A stretch of 52,847 bases of DNA from Verrucomicrobiaceae bacterium (GCA_947440575.1 CANETF010000009.1:1-52847); one strand, 5' to 3'. Shown: positions 28,284 through 38,195, counted from the first letter of the stretch. The notes: a model not told the origin generated them from the letters alone. Numbers and translations are program-made.

Positions 28284-29633
28284 CTACCCACCCTTCACCA
28301 CACTCCGCAAAACCCCACGCTCCAGATGCGTCAAAATCTCCTCCCCCTCTCGCACCTCCTCCGGTGACCGAATCACCTTCCCGCCCGAATTCAGCGTGTA
28401 AGAAAACCCGCGCGAAAGCACCGACTGCGGTCCCAACAACCGCAGACTCTCTTCCTTGCCCCTGATCGTCTCCGCCACCGCTTCCATCCGGTGCCTCATC
28501 CCCTGTCTCAATCGCTGCGCCGCCAGCACCAACCGATGCTCCAACTCCCCCAGTTGCCTCACCGGATGCAACCGCTCCAGGCGCAACCCCCGATCCCGGC
28601 ATCGCTCGCTCTCCCTCTCCAACCAAGCCCGCACCGCCTCACGCAGCCCCGCCTCCCGATCATCCACCGCCTGCTCCGCCGCCATCAATCGCCGCTGCGG
28701 CTCATGCGCCAACGCTCCTTTCCCCGCCATCGTCAGCAGTTGCGCCTGCCGATCCAGCACCGTCTCCACCCGCGCCCCCATCCGCCGCTTCAAAGCCTCA
28801 AAATGCCGCTTCAACTCCGCAACATCCGGCGCCATTAACTCAGCCGCCGCACTCGGTGTCGGCGCCCTCAAATCCGCTACAAAATCCGCAATCGTGAAGT
28901 CGATCTCATGCCCCACCGCCGAAATCACTGGGATCCCGCTCCGATAGATCGCCCTCGCCACCACCTCCTCGTTAAAATTCCACAGATCCTCCAGACTCCC
29001 GCCCCCACGCCCCACCACAATCGTATCCGGCCTCGGTATCCCCAGCCGCTCCCAGTCATTCAGCGCCTCCACCGCCTCCGCAATCTCCCGCTCCGCTCCC
29101 GCCCCCTGTACCCGCACCGGATACACCAGCACCCGCAGCCACGGTGCGCGTCGTCCTAGCACGTTGATCATGTCCCGAATCGCCGCCCCCGTCGGTGACG
29201 TCACCAAAGCGACCACTCTCGGAAACTTCGGAATCGCCTGCTTCGCCTCCGCATCAAACAACCCCTCCGCATGCAGCCGCGCCTTCAAGGCCTCAAACCG
29301 CGCCTGCAAACTCCCCTGACCCTGCGCCTCCACCTGCCTCACGATCATCTGATAGTTCCCCCGCGCCTCATACACCGAAATCTCGCCCAACAACCGCACC
29401 GCCACCCCATCCGCCAACCTCACCGCACTCCGCGCCGCATTCCCCCGAAACAACACACACGAAAGCTGCGCCCCCTCATCCTTCAGCGTGAAATACTGAT
29501 GCCCGGACGCCTGCCTCCGCAAGTTACTCACCTCCCCTTCCACCCACACACTCCCGATCTGCTCCTCCAATAGCATCCGAATCCCCCGCGTCAGTTCCGA
29601 CACGCTCATCACCGCCTTTTCGCCATCACTCAT
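28284..29633 (-). CDS. xseA: Exodeoxyribonuclease VII large subunit
   Basis: A 449-residue nuclease subunit that, with XseB, degrades single-stranded DNA. The N-terminal OB fold (about 8-105) has MSVSELTRGIRMLLE, VWVEGEVSNLRRQASGHQYFTLKDE and LLGEISVYEARGNYQMIV. The catalytic domain has IPKFPRVVALVTSPTGAAIRDM, GRGGGSLEDLWNFNEE, ISAVGHEIDFTIADFVADLRAPTPSAAAE. The C-terminal part is coiled coil, ending in a beta stretch SRGFSYTLNSGGKVIRS. The ATG at 29633 is chosen; the frame allows an earlier start at 29684. xseB is not next to it. Confidence 0.94.
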   Translation of the reverse strand: MSDGEKAVMSVSELTRGIRMLLEEQIGSVWVEGEVSNLRRQASGHQYFTLKDEGAQLSCVLFRGNAARSAVRLADGVAVRLLGEISVYEARGNYQMIVRQVEAQGQGSLQARFEALKARLHAEGLFDAEAKQAIPKFPRVVALVTSPTGAAIRDMINVLGRRAPWLRVLVYPVRVQGAGAEREIAEAVEALNDWERLGIPRPDTIVVGRGGGSLEDLWNFNEEVVARAIYRSGIPVISAVGHEIDFTIADFVADLRAPTPSAAAELMAPDVAELKRHFEALKRRMGARVETVLDRQAQLLTMAGKGALAHEPQRRLMAAEQAVDDREAGLREAVRAWLERESERCRDRGLRLERLHPVRQLGELEHRLVLAAQRLRQGMRHRMEAVAETIRGKEESLRLLGPQSVLSRGFSYTLNSGGKVIRSPEEVREGEEILTHLERGVLRSVVKGG

Positions 29634-29767
29634 CACCGCCCACCTTCCACACTCCCCCCTTCCAGTCAACCCACCCACCCTCATTTCCCAAAGCCTTCTC
29701 CTCCCTCCGTGCCCTCTCAGATCAACCCCTTATTCGCCGCCCGTCACCCAAACAATTCTCAAGAAGA

Positions 29768-29796
29768 TTGCGTTTTCTCGTTAAAACGACTACAAT
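29768..29796 (+). promoter_or_regulatory. Sigma70-like promoter of the DUF1800 gene
   Basis: TTGCGT (29768-29773), a 17-bp spacer and TACAAT (29791-29796, 5 of 6). The ATG at 29803 begins 7 nt after the -10 box, so the mRNA is predicted to be leaderless. Confidence 0.6.
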
Positions 29797-29802
29797 TACT
29801 AG

Positions 29803-32800
29803 ATGCCGTGTCGCCACGCCACTTCGAAGCCTTTCCTCGCCTGCTTCCTGCTCCTCCTCGGCGCAGCCGCTCAGGCCGTTGCCTTTGATCTCGTCTGGTC
29901 CCTCGGCGCCGTCGACGATGACCCCGACGAATTCGGCAATGAAATCAACGGCACCGTCGCCGCCCCCGGCAGCGCCACCGCTCGCGATGACGACTACTAC
30001 TTCGCCGGGTCCTACGCCACCCCCATCGGCACCGTCGCCGCCGACGAACCCATCACCAACCTCGAGAAATACCTCACCACAGGCACCCCCACCTCCCGCC
30101 TCCGCTTTCACCTCTCCCCCTCACAAGCCCTCACCACCGCCCGCGTCCGCCTCGTCGCCCACATGACCGGCGGCTGGTTTTCGGGCGGCAAAGGCTTCGG
30201 CACTCATACCCTCGCCGTCCGCATCAATGGCACCCTTCTCGGCACCCAAACCCTCACTTACTCCGCTCCCCTCGTCATCGAAGCCCCCGCTTCATCCCTC
30301 GTCTCGGGAGCAAACGTCCTGCAAATCGAACGCACCAACGCCCCGAACCCCTATGCCGGCATCGCCTTCGACGCGCTCTCCTTCGAAGTCCACCCCACCG
30401 GTATGACCGACGCCGATTCCGACAGCCTCCCACGCTACTGGGAGGAAGACCACGGCCTCAGCGATTCCAATCCCGCCGATGCCACACTCGATCCCGACAA
30501 AGACTCCCTCTCTAATCTCCAAGAGTTCACCCTCGGCACCGAACCCCGCCTCGCCGACACCGATTCCGACGGCCTCAAAGACAATCAAGAACCCACCAGC
30601 AATCCCCTCCTTGCCGACACCGACAACGACGGCCTCCTCGACGGCTTCGAACTCTCCCAATCCCCCGCCCTCAACCCCAACGCCACCGACTCCGATTCCG
30701 ATGGCGCTCCCGACGGTTGGGAACTCGCCACCGGTTACCTCCCCACCAGCAACACCAGCACCCCGCCTGCCTTCCCGCACGCCATCGGCATCAACTTCAC
30801 CACCGACCTCCACCCCGCCAACACCATTCCGACCCTCGCCGCCGCCGGCTATGTTCCCCAGATGCGCTGGAACCACTCTCGCCCCCTCACCTCCTGGAAC
30901 GACGCCACCGGCACCCAGGCCGACATCGTCTCCCCCAACAACGCCCAAGTCGTCAACAGCGCTGGCACCACCACCACCCTTACCTTCTCCTGGACCTCCG
31001 ACAGCGCCTGGGGAAATGGCAACCGCTCCAGCCTCGATGCCCGACTCTTCGACGGCTTCATCCAGACCAGTTCCTCCTCCTCCCCCCTCACCCTCTCCCT
31101 CGCCAGCATCCCCTACGCCAACTACGATCTCATCGTCCACGTAGGCTCCGCCTACGAAGGCGCAGATGGCTTCCTCCGCCTCAACGGCAACACCGCCACC
31201 GACACCTATTTCGAATCCGCCTCCACCGCCCCCGAAACCCGCTTCCTCGAAACCCAAAAACCCACCGCCAGCCCCCCCTGGAAAACCAACACCATCCGCT
31301 TCCGTAGCCTCACCGCATCGTCCTGCTCCCTCACGCTCCACAGCCTCGACAACGACCAGGTCGGCATCCATGCCATCCAAATCATCAACGCCACAGCCGA
31401 CACCGACTCCGATGGCATGCCCGACTGGTGGGAAGTCAAACATCGCTTCAAAACCAACCTCAACACCGACGCCGCCCTCGACACCGATGGCGACCAAAGC
31501 TCCAACCTCACCGAGTTCCAACGCCAAACCAATCCTCGCCTCACCGACACCGACGGCGACGGCCTCTCCGACGGTATCGAATCCAACACCAACACCTTCG
31601 TCAACGCCACCAACACCGGCACCAATCCCCTCCTTGCCGACACCGATGGCGACGGCCTCTCCGACGGCGCCGAAGTCACCGCCAAACCCTTCGCCACTAA
31701 TCCCAACCTCGCCGACACCGATTCCGATGGCCGCTCCGACAGCGCCGAACTCGCCAACGGCACCAACCCCACCGCCGCCGATGCCGTCAGCGCCTACATG
31801 CCCGTCATCGCCACCAGTCCCTCACGCTCTTTCAACTGGCAGATCGACAATGTCCAACTCCTCTGGGACCACGAACGCGGCACCCCCTCCGACGGCTCCT
31901 GGGGCGACGCCACCTTCTTCTCCATCGACATCCGCAACGCCGCCGCCCCAAACACCGACGCGCTGCGCATGGCCCTCCGCGCCCGCCACCAATCCCTCAC
32001 CCACTTCTTCTACTCCAGCGTCGTCGGTGGCTTCAGCGCTCCGGGCTCCCCCACCGAAGACCACTGGGAATCCGACTGGGACAGCCCCCCCATCAACCGC
32101 CAATCCGCCCTCGGCTTCTCCGGCTACGGCACCCACGACTTCTCCGACCGCCTCCGATTCCTCGTCTCCGCCACCTCCACCGGCAGCCAAAACGCCTGGT
32201 CCGTCACCTTCACCATCCGCAATCTCGACACCAATACCAACGTCGTCACCCGCACATTCACCAACTGCCGTGCCGCGGACTCCATCCACAACGGCACCGC
32301 CACCGGGCAAAACACCGACGATCCCGCCCTCCCCAATCGCTTCTCCATCCAGCTCCATCCCGCCGTCCAGATGGCGCTCTCCGCCACCCGCCTCGAAAAC
32401 ACCACCACCTACGCCGCCTACAAAGACACCGACAACGACGGCATGACCGACGCCTGGGAAGACCTCTACAGCCGCAACAAAAACAGCGCCTCCGATGCCA
32501 CACTCGACCCCGACTCTGACGGCCTCACCAACCGCAACGAGTTCCTCAACGGCACCCACCCCACTCAAGCCGACACCGACTCCGACGGCGTCTCCGACGG
32601 CATCGAAGTCGCCGAACGCAGCAACCCCACCCTCGCCACCAGCCGCCCCCCCTTCTGGCGCGGCGCCCCCTCCAGTGTCGTCGGCAGCGACCTCAACGGC
32701 AACTCCATGCCGGATGCCTGGGAACACTTCTACGGCCGCTTCGACCTCAACCCCATGACCGACTCCGACCAAGACGGCCAGCGCAACTGGGAGGAATCCA

Positions 32801-34860
32801 TCGCCGGCACCGATCCCTTCAATCCCGCCTCCCGCCTCTGGTCCCGCTTTCGCCTCGCCTCCGGCCTCTTCTCCATCGACTGGCCCCTCCTCCCCAACAA
32901 ACGCTCCATCGTCCAGCAATCCACCTCCCTCGTCTCCACCTCCTGGACCCTCGCCCCTGGCTCCCCCGTCGCCTCCGGCAACGAACTCACCCAATCTCTC
33001 GGCCCACCCTCAGGCAACCGCTTCTTCCGCGTCAACGTCTCCGAACTCGACACCGACAGTGACGGCGTCTCCGATTGGGATGAAATCAACTTCCTCGGCA
33101 CCAACCCCGCCCTCGCCAACTCCAGCCGCGCCTCCCAGTCCGCCGACGTCACCGGCGATGGCACCCCCGACACCACCCTCTCCGGCGACTACCTCAACCT
33201 CCTGCAAACCTTCCAGGGCAGCAGCGCCTCCGGCGGCTTCCCCAATGAAACCCCGACCGGCAGCACCGGCACCGGCATCTCCCCCATCCAGGCCGCCCGC
33301 TTCCTCACCCAGGCCACCTTCGGCCCCACCCTCGAAGACATCGACCGCGTCCGGCTCCTCGGCTACGCCCCCTGGATCACCGAACAAATCGCCATCGCAC
33401 CCACCCTCCACTCCACCTACGCCCGCGCCATCTCAGACGACCTCTTCTCCCACCAGACCGACCTCACCTACAGCCACAGTGACATGGATCACTTCCTCTT
33501 CGGCAACAACCTCATGACCGCCTTCGCCCGCGCCGCCATCCAGGGCGAAGACCAACTCCGCCAGCGCACCGCCTTCGCCCTCAGCCAAATCCTCGTCACC
33601 TCCCGCCGCGACGCCCAACTCGAAAACCGCGTCATCGGCATGGCCTCCTACTACGACATCTTCGTCCGCAACGCCTTCGGCAACTACCTCGACATCCTCC
33701 GCGAAGTCACCTTCCACCCCGTCATGGGCCGCTACCTCTCCCACGTCGGCAATTCCAAAGCCCGCCCTGAAATCAACCAGTTCCCGGACGAAAACTACGC
33801 CCGCGAATTGATGCAGCTCTTCACCATCGGCCTCTGGCAGCTCAACCCCGACGGCACCCGCCAGCTCAACGCCGGCAACCCCATCCCCACCTACTCAAAT
33901 ACCGAAATCACCCAGCTCGCCCGCGTCTTCACCGGCTTCTGGTTCGGCCACCACAACTGGGGTCAAGGCGGTTACACCGAGGCCGACTACGCCGTCGACC
34001 TCTCCCTCCACGCCAACCGCCACGACTTCGGCCCCAAAACCCTCGTCAGCGGCCACACCATCCCCGCCCGCACCCCCACACCCGAGAACGCCCGGCGCGA
34101 TGTCGAAGACGCCCTCGTCCATCTCTTGCAGCACCCCAACACCGCCCCCTTCGTCTGCCGCCAGCTCATCCAGTTCCTCGTCACCGACAACCCCACCCCT
34201 GACTACGTCCAGCGCATCGCAGCCCTCTTCGTCGACAATGGCCAAGGTGTCCGCGGCGACCTCGCCACCGTCATCCCAGCCCTCCTGCTCGACCCCGAAG
34301 CCCGCGCCGCCCGCCCCGCCTCCATCTCTCCCGAATTCGGACGCTTGAAAGAGCCCGTCCTCCGCACCATGGCCCTCGGCCGCGCCTTCGGCCTGCAAAA
34401 CACCCCCAACCTCCTCTGGTGGGACTGGGGAGACTTCTACGACGCCTCACGCCAGGAACCCACCCGTTCCCCCAGCGTCTTCAACTTCTACCGCCCCGAC
34501 TACCGCGCCCCCGGCCTCCTCACTCAGAACCAGCTCGCCGGCCCCGTCTTCCAAATCACCGACAGCTTCTCCGCCATCGCCCTCCCCAATCACCTCTGGC
34601 ACCTCGTCAACGACGGCTTCTCCCAGTGGCAAACCTACCAGTTCCCCCTCGACATCGCCCGCGAAATCGCCCTCGCCGCCACCCCCGAAAAACTCATCGA
34701 CCACCTCAACCTCCTCCTCGCCGCCGGCAACCTCCAACCCAGCAGCCGCACCCTCATCCTCAACGCCATCCAGCAACTCCCCACCACCCGCCCCGCCGAC
34801 CGCGCCCGCCTAGCCATCTACCTAACCCTCACCGCCCCCGAAGCCGCCATCATGCGCTAA
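29803..34860 (+). CDS. Giant exported DUF1800 protein with calcium-binding repeats
   Basis: A 1685-residue secreted or surface protein. A signal peptide (about 1-27) is followed by a beta domain, then clusters of thrombospondin-type-3-like DxDxDGxxD repeats at about 200-310 (ADTDSDGLKD, ADTDNDGLLDG, ATDSDSDGAPDGWE), 535-660, 880-945 and 1085-1100, separated by beta-rich, probably carbohydrate-binding or Ig-like regions. The C-terminal part, from about 1160 (IQAARFLTQATFGPT) to the end, is the DUF1800 domain with the family segments FPDENYARELMQLFTIGLWQLNPDG, FTGFWFG and VFNFYRPDYRAPG. DUF1800 proteins are usually followed by a DUF1501 partner; here a decayed unrelated gene follows. Function of the domain is unknown. 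Confidence 0.9.
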   Translation: MPCRHATSKPFLACFLLLLGAAAQAVAFDLVWSLGAVDDDPDEFGNEINGTVAAPGSATARDDDYYFAGSYATPIGTVAADEPITNLEKYLTTGTPTSRLRFHLSPSQALTTARVRLVAHMTGGWFSGGKGFGTHTLAVRINGTLLGTQTLTYSAPLVIEAPASSLVSGANVLQIERTNAPNPYAGIAFDALSFEVHPTGMTDADSDSLPRYWEEDHGLSDSNPADATLDPDKDSLSNLQEFTLGTEPRLADTDSDGLKDNQEPTSNPLLADTDNDGLLDGFELSQSPALNPNATDSDSDGAPDGWELATGYLPTSNTSTPPAFPHAIGINFTTDLHPANTIPTLAAAGYVPQMRWNHSRPLTSWNDATGTQADIVSPNNAQVVNSAGTTTTLTFSWTSDSAWGNGNRSSLDARLFDGFIQTSSSSSPLTLSLASIPYANYDLIVHVGSAYEGADGFLRLNGNTATDTYFESASTAPETRFLETQKPTASPPWKTNTIRFRSLTASSCSLTLHSLDNDQVGIHAIQIINATADTDSDGMPDWWEVKHRFKTNLNTDAALDTDGDQSSNLTEFQRQTNPRLTDTDGDGLSDGIESNTNTFVNATNTGTNPLLADTDGDGLSDGAEVTAKPFATNPNLADTDSDGRSDSAELANGTNPTAADAVSAYMPVIATSPSRSFNWQIDNVQLLWDHERGTPSDGSWGDATFFSIDIRNAAAPNTDALRMALRARHQSLTHFFYSSVVGGFSAPGSPTEDHWESDWDSPPINRQSALGFSGYGTHDFSDRLRFLVSATSTGSQNAWSVTFTIRNLDTNTNVVTRTFTNCRAADSIHNGTATGQNTDDPALPNRFSIQLHPAVQMALSATRLENTTTYAAYKDTDNDGMTDAWEDLYSRNKNSASDATLDPDSDGLTNRNEFLNGTHPTQADTDSDGVSDGIEVAERSNPTLATSRPPFWRGAPSSVVGSDLNGNSMPDAWEHFYGRFDLNPMTDSDQDGQRNWEESIAGTDPFNPASRLWSRFRLASGLFSIDWPLLPNKRSIVQQSTSLVSTSWTLAPGSPVASGNELTQSLGPPSGNRFFRVNVSELDTDSDGVSDWDEINFLGTNPALANSSRASQSADVTGDGTPDTTLSGDYLNLLQTFQGSSASGGFPNETPTGSTGTGISPIQAARFLTQATFGPTLEDIDRVRLLGYAPWITEQIAIAPTLHSTYARAISDDLFSHQTDLTYSHSDMDHFLFGNNLMTAFARAAIQGEDQLRQRTAFALSQILVTSRRDAQLENRVIGMASYYDIFVRNAFGNYLDILREVTFHPVMGRYLSHVGNSKARPEINQFPDENYARELMQLFTIGLWQLNPDGTRQLNAGNPIPTYSNTEITQLARVFTGFWFGHHNWGQGGYTEADYAVDLSLHANRHDFGPKTLVSGHTIPARTPTPENARRDVEDALVHLLQHPNTAPFVCRQLIQFLVTDNPTPDYVQRIAALFVDNGQGVRGDLATVIPALLLDPEARAARPASISPEFGRLKEPVLRTMALGRAFGLQNTPNLLWWDWGDFYDASRQEPTRSPSVFNFYRPDYRAPGLLTQNQLAGPVFQITDSFSAIALPNHLWHLVNDGFSQWQTYQFPLDIAREIALAATPEKLIDHLNLLLAAGNLQPSSRTLILNAIQQLPTTRPADRARLAIYLTLTAPEAAIMR

Positions 34861-34864
34861 AGCC

Positions 34865-34878
34865 GCTTTGCGCAAAGC
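34865..34878. terminator. Hairpin after the DUF1800 gene
   Basis: The perfect palindrome GCTTTGCGCAAAGC lies 4 bp after the stop codon at 34860, and a second small stem GAACG...CGTTC follows at about 34888-34905. There is no T-run, so it is at best a weak terminator or 3'-end stabilising stem. Confidence 0.35.
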
Positions 34879-34957
34879 CTTCCAAACGAACGCCCCCCTC
34901 CGTTCAGTAGTTCCGCCTTTAGTCGGTCCACGCCACTAGAAACAAGGCTCCTCAGCC

Positions 34958-35440
34958 ATGCAGAAAGCCATCCGAAAGGGTGGCCGCCTCTTGGGCCTTG
35001 GAGCTCTGGAGCAGCGGTTTTGGCAGTATGTGTGGAAGCGACTTCTCACCGTCAGCGCGGAAGACTGCTGGGGCATCCTAACCCATGAGGTGAAGGCGCT
35101 GCATGATGCCTGCCTGGTCATCAAGGACGGCGTGCCGCCGAAGCAGGCGAAAGGCCGCATCCTCATCAGCAAGGCGGTCATCCTGCTGTGCCTGTCTAGA
35201 AAAAGCCGCGACCCCGATCGCCTCCAGAACATGGTCTATGACCCAGCAGGCTGGACTGAATCCGGAAACACTGGCGCAGGCGTTCCGTGATAGCGTCAAA
35301 TACGTGGCAATCCCCGAGAACGCGTATGACTCCCAAACTTGGGAGACCAAGAAGACGAAGGCGAACTTCTTCAAGGAAGAACAAGCGGAACTGGAACCAT
35401 TCCCGCCGGGCCTGTTTGACCACCTCATCACCGGGCAATC
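34958..35440 (+). pseudogene. Decayed gene, MgsA/RarA-C-terminus-like protein of mobile elements
   Basis: Pieces of one protein are spread over two frames. Frame 1 (from the ATG at 34958) gives MQKAIRKG, then EQRFWQYVWKRLLTVSAEDCWGI and AKGRILISKAVILLCLSRKSRDPDRLQNMVYDPAG. After about 35250 the similarity continues in the next frame as GLNPETLAQAFRDSVKYVAIPENAYDS and FFKEEQAELEPFPPGLFDHLI. The layout (QKAIR.., W.RL...SEDCG-like, K.RD.D.L) resembles small helical ATPase-associated proteins carried by phages and integrative elements. A frameshift near 35250 and a probable second disruption near 34985 mean it is not functional. The family name is my best recollection, not verified. Confidence 0.5.
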
Positions 35441-35509
35441 TTCACTATCAAAAACAACGATGAGTGCGCTTCAGCCCATTGGTCCCGACGCGTATCGACC
35501 GCAGTCTCC

Positions 35510-37672
35510 TCACCGGGCCTTAGCACTAATCTTCATCATGCCTGCGCTGCTACGCTTCATATTGGCGGCTTCAGGAACGGTGTAGTGACCAAGGATGCTC
35601 TTGCCATCTGGCGCTCGCATGCCGCGGAAGGCTACGCTGCGGCCACGTTTGCCACTACTCTGGCGTAGCACCATGCTGCCAGTGACCATGCCGCTCCGTG
35701 CGTTGTAACTGAGTTTAACCTGCGACACCTGCTGCTCGGCGGGCACCGCCAAAATCTGACTGCTGCGCAGGCTCAGAGAGGCCTCGCTGCCAGAGGGCAC
35801 TTCATCACCCATCAAATCCAGCTGGGCATCAGCAATGCTCTGCTCCAAACCCATAAGATTGAGCCCCTGAGGCTGGGTGACATGACGCGAGCCAATCACC
35901 CCCTCGTAGCTAATCAGCTCAATGCCTTCGGGAAAAGCACCGCGATTGCTGGCTCGTTGTTGCCAGGTCAGCTGCCCGGCTGCATCGCCATCTGTGTTGA
36001 GGAAAAGCTCACCCATCAGTGCGCTGGAGCCGCTGCTATTGCTAAGGAGGGCATAGACCGGGATGAATGCGCCAATGCTGCTCTCGGTCAGGGTAGTAGC
36101 CAGCGAAACCGGCGCGCTGCCATCCGCCGCCCACACCGTGATGGTCGCGTTACCCGCCACGGAAACCGTCATGGACATGAAGCCCGCACCGCCAAAATCA
36201 CCCTGCTGCCCGGCCTCATCGCGCGGCACAAAAAGGATGTTCACCGGCTGGGCGCTGGCATAGGGGCTTGGCGAAGCCGCTGATCGCGCCGTGGCCCGCC
36301 ATCCGGCAAGGCCCACCGCATCCTCCCCCGCGCTGGCCCGTCCCGCGAAACGGATGAACGGCGAGTTTTCAGCGACGCTGTAGTCGCGTTGCTCGTCGAA
36401 GTTGCCGCTGAGTTGCAAACCCGAGTTGGGCGGGCTGATGACCCATTGATCCGCCCCCTCATCAAACTTCACCGCTGACGACGCGAAAGGGAAACGGCGA
36501 CCCTGATGAACCAGGAAACCGCTGATTTGTCCGCCAGCCGTGATGTTGAAGCGCAGCCTGCCACCCATGTTGCCGTTGAGTGTCTCGCTACGTTCAATGT
36601 TACAATCGTAAACGCCCGCATATTGCTCCAGCGTAAGGGAGGGGCGCACCTGCAAGCTCACGCTTTGCGTGTTGGTCTTTGCCCCGTTTGGCAGGGTGAC
36701 TTGCAGGCTGATTTCGAAGTTGCCAGCCTGCTGTGGCCGCCCCACCAAGCAACCCTGCGCCGAGAAGGACATGCCCTCGGGCAGGCCGCTGGCCTCACAG
36801 GTGAAGGGCCCTTCACTGCGGCGTCCGAATTGGTCCTCCACATAAAACCATGGAGCTTGGTAACCATGATCACTGTAGCTGACTCCCTGACGCAGCGGCC
36901 ACAACGAAATCAACGTGAGTTGATAATTCCGCGCCGACTCATCATCAGGCAGGACCTGCACCGTGAACTGCGAGGAGGCAATCAGGGCGTTGTCATCAGG
37001 CCAGCGAAACTCCACGCTCGTCGGATAAGTGCCAGCGGTCATTGGGGTGCCCGTGAGCATATAATACCCATCGCCATGAAAGATAAGCTCAACGCCCTCT
37101 GGCAGGCCGCTGATGTTAACCTTAGTCGCCGCTCGCAGCACTCGGTACGGTGAGCTGACCTGCAGACCCGCATTGCCAATTTCCACACCGGCCAACAATC
37201 GCTCTGCGCCCCAAGTCTGCACGCTGTATTCTCGCTGCTTCGGATCCTCAATGAAAAAGGTGGCGGTGATGCTGTTTGTTTTCAGGCCATCCGCCATGGT
37301 GGCGCTGACCTGCACCGTATAGGTGCCCGCACGCGTTGGTGTTCCTTCAAATCGCGCTAGGTCATGAAAACCTGCGCCCTTTTGCACCAGTTCAATACCC
37401 GGAGGCAACTCACCCACCACCTCCACGCGGTGCGGCAAGCGATACCAGAAGTTGTCACCCGGGCTGGGGCGCAAAATCACAATCATGCCCTCATAACTCA
37501 AAGGCTCCCCCACCGAAAGAGTGCCCAGCCCCACCTGAATGTTGTACTGAGGGGCGGCCTGAATGGGAGCCAGTCCCCATGATAGCAGATTGGCAAACAG
37601 CAAAGTCACCAAGAAAATTTGACGGAGTGACTGCCGGGAAGCGGCAACAGAAAGCGAAGAATTGTTTTTCAT
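35510..37672 (-). CDS. Exported protein with Ig-like (putative He_PIG) domains
   Basis: A 720-residue protein with a signal peptide (about 1-39, LLFANLLSWGLAPIQAA). At least three related Ig-like modules follow, recognisable by LPPGIEL...FEGTPTRAGTYTVQVSA, LPEGVELIFHGDGYYMLTGTPMTAGTYPTSV and LPEGMSFSAQGCLVGRPQQAGNFEISLQV. The second half (about 370-720) is beta-rich with repeated units of the YAGVYDCNI...GRLRFNITAGGQISGFLVHQGRRFPF type. It is probably a cell-surface or secreted binding or adhesion protein; no catalytic motif is seen. Codon use is more mixed than in neighbours, suggesting acquisition. The ATG at 37672 opens the signal peptide; the frame runs further upstream without features. 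Confidence 0.8.
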   Translation of the reverse strand: MKNNSSLSVAASRQSLRQIFLVTLLFANLLSWGLAPIQAAPQYNIQVGLGTLSVGEPLSYEGMIVILRPSPGDNFWYRLPHRVEVVGELPPGIELVQKGAGFHDLARFEGTPTRAGTYTVQVSATMADGLKTNSITATFFIEDPKQREYSVQTWGAERLLAGVEIGNAGLQVSSPYRVLRAATKVNISGLPEGVELIFHGDGYYMLTGTPMTAGTYPTSVEFRWPDDNALIASSQFTVQVLPDDESARNYQLTLISLWPLRQGVSYSDHGYQAPWFYVEDQFGRRSEGPFTCEASGLPEGMSFSAQGCLVGRPQQAGNFEISLQVTLPNGAKTNTQSVSLQVRPSLTLEQYAGVYDCNIERSETLNGNMGGRLRFNITAGGQISGFLVHQGRRFPFASSAVKFDEGADQWVISPPNSGLQLSGNFDEQRDYSVAENSPFIRFAGRASAGEDAVGLAGWRATARSAASPSPYASAQPVNILFVPRDEAGQQGDFGGAGFMSMTVSVAGNATITVWAADGSAPVSLATTLTESSIGAFIPVYALLSNSSGSSALMGELFLNTDGDAAGQLTWQQRASNRGAFPEGIELISYEGVIGSRHVTQPQGLNLMGLEQSIADAQLDLMGDEVPSGSEASLSLRSSQILAVPAEQQVSQVKLSYNARSGMVTGSMVLRQSSGKRGRSVAFRGMRAPDGKSILGHYTVPEAANMKRSSAGMMKISAKAR

Positions 37673-38195
37673 GACGCAAAGACTCGGCCAAATAGGATTA
37701 ACGCCCCTCGCTGTCCCAGAGCAACCCAAAAAATGTAACATTTTGCGATATTTTTCATAGCCACCGCCCGCTGCATGTTTTGACCTGGAAACGGGAATGG
37801 AAAGGGATGAAGATGGCGCTGTGCTGGGTTCCACAAGGCTTCCCGGTTCGCAGCGATTGCATCGATAAGGTGATGCCACCCGAGAAGCGGGAAGCCTTGT
37901 GGAGCCCATGACGGCGGCAGATTCGCCCTCAGCCATTTCCGTTTTTAGGTTTGAGGATGAGTTTGGTCTTCAAGTCGGCTTTCACAGGGTGCTTCCGCCA
38001 GGCGTCCCGCAAACAGGCCGGCCCGGGGCAGGCGAGCCCCGAACGCCACCCTACCTCCCACGCGAACCCGAGCACCAAACCCCAACGGGGCGAAACAAGA
38101 AACCGCATCGCCCGCTCCAAAACGAAACCTGCCCGTCACTACCCAGAACCAACGACGCCCGTATTTGCTTTCGCCTCTTCAACACTCGGAACGAT
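37673..38195. other. Gene-poor gap with a large inverted repeat
   Basis: The left part should hold the promoter of the Ig-like gene; it contains the inverted repeat AAAATG-TAA-CATTTT (37730-37744), a possible operator. A 21-bp inverted repeat lies at 37825-37908 (own entry). From about 37930 to 38140 the minus strand has a short GC-rich open frame of about 63 codons ending in KADLKTKLILKPKNGNG with no start context or family features; I do not call it a gene. Confidence 0.45.
37825..37908. repeat. 84-bp cruciform: 21-bp inverted repeat with inner stem
   Basis: The arm at 37825-37845 (starting TGGGTTCCACAAGGCTTCCC) matches the reverse complement of 37888-37908 at 20 of 21 positions. The 42-bp spacer holds an inner stem GCATC...GATGC with an 8-nt loop. 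No coding frame or T-run is present, so this looks like a small non-autonomous element or a dispersed palindromic repeat. Confidence 0.65.

Noticed and set aside
37929..38139. Two small minus-strand frames upstream of the Ig-like gene
   Set aside because: No start context, no recognisable domain, GC-rich composition; could belong to a dispersed repeat but cannot be supported as genes.
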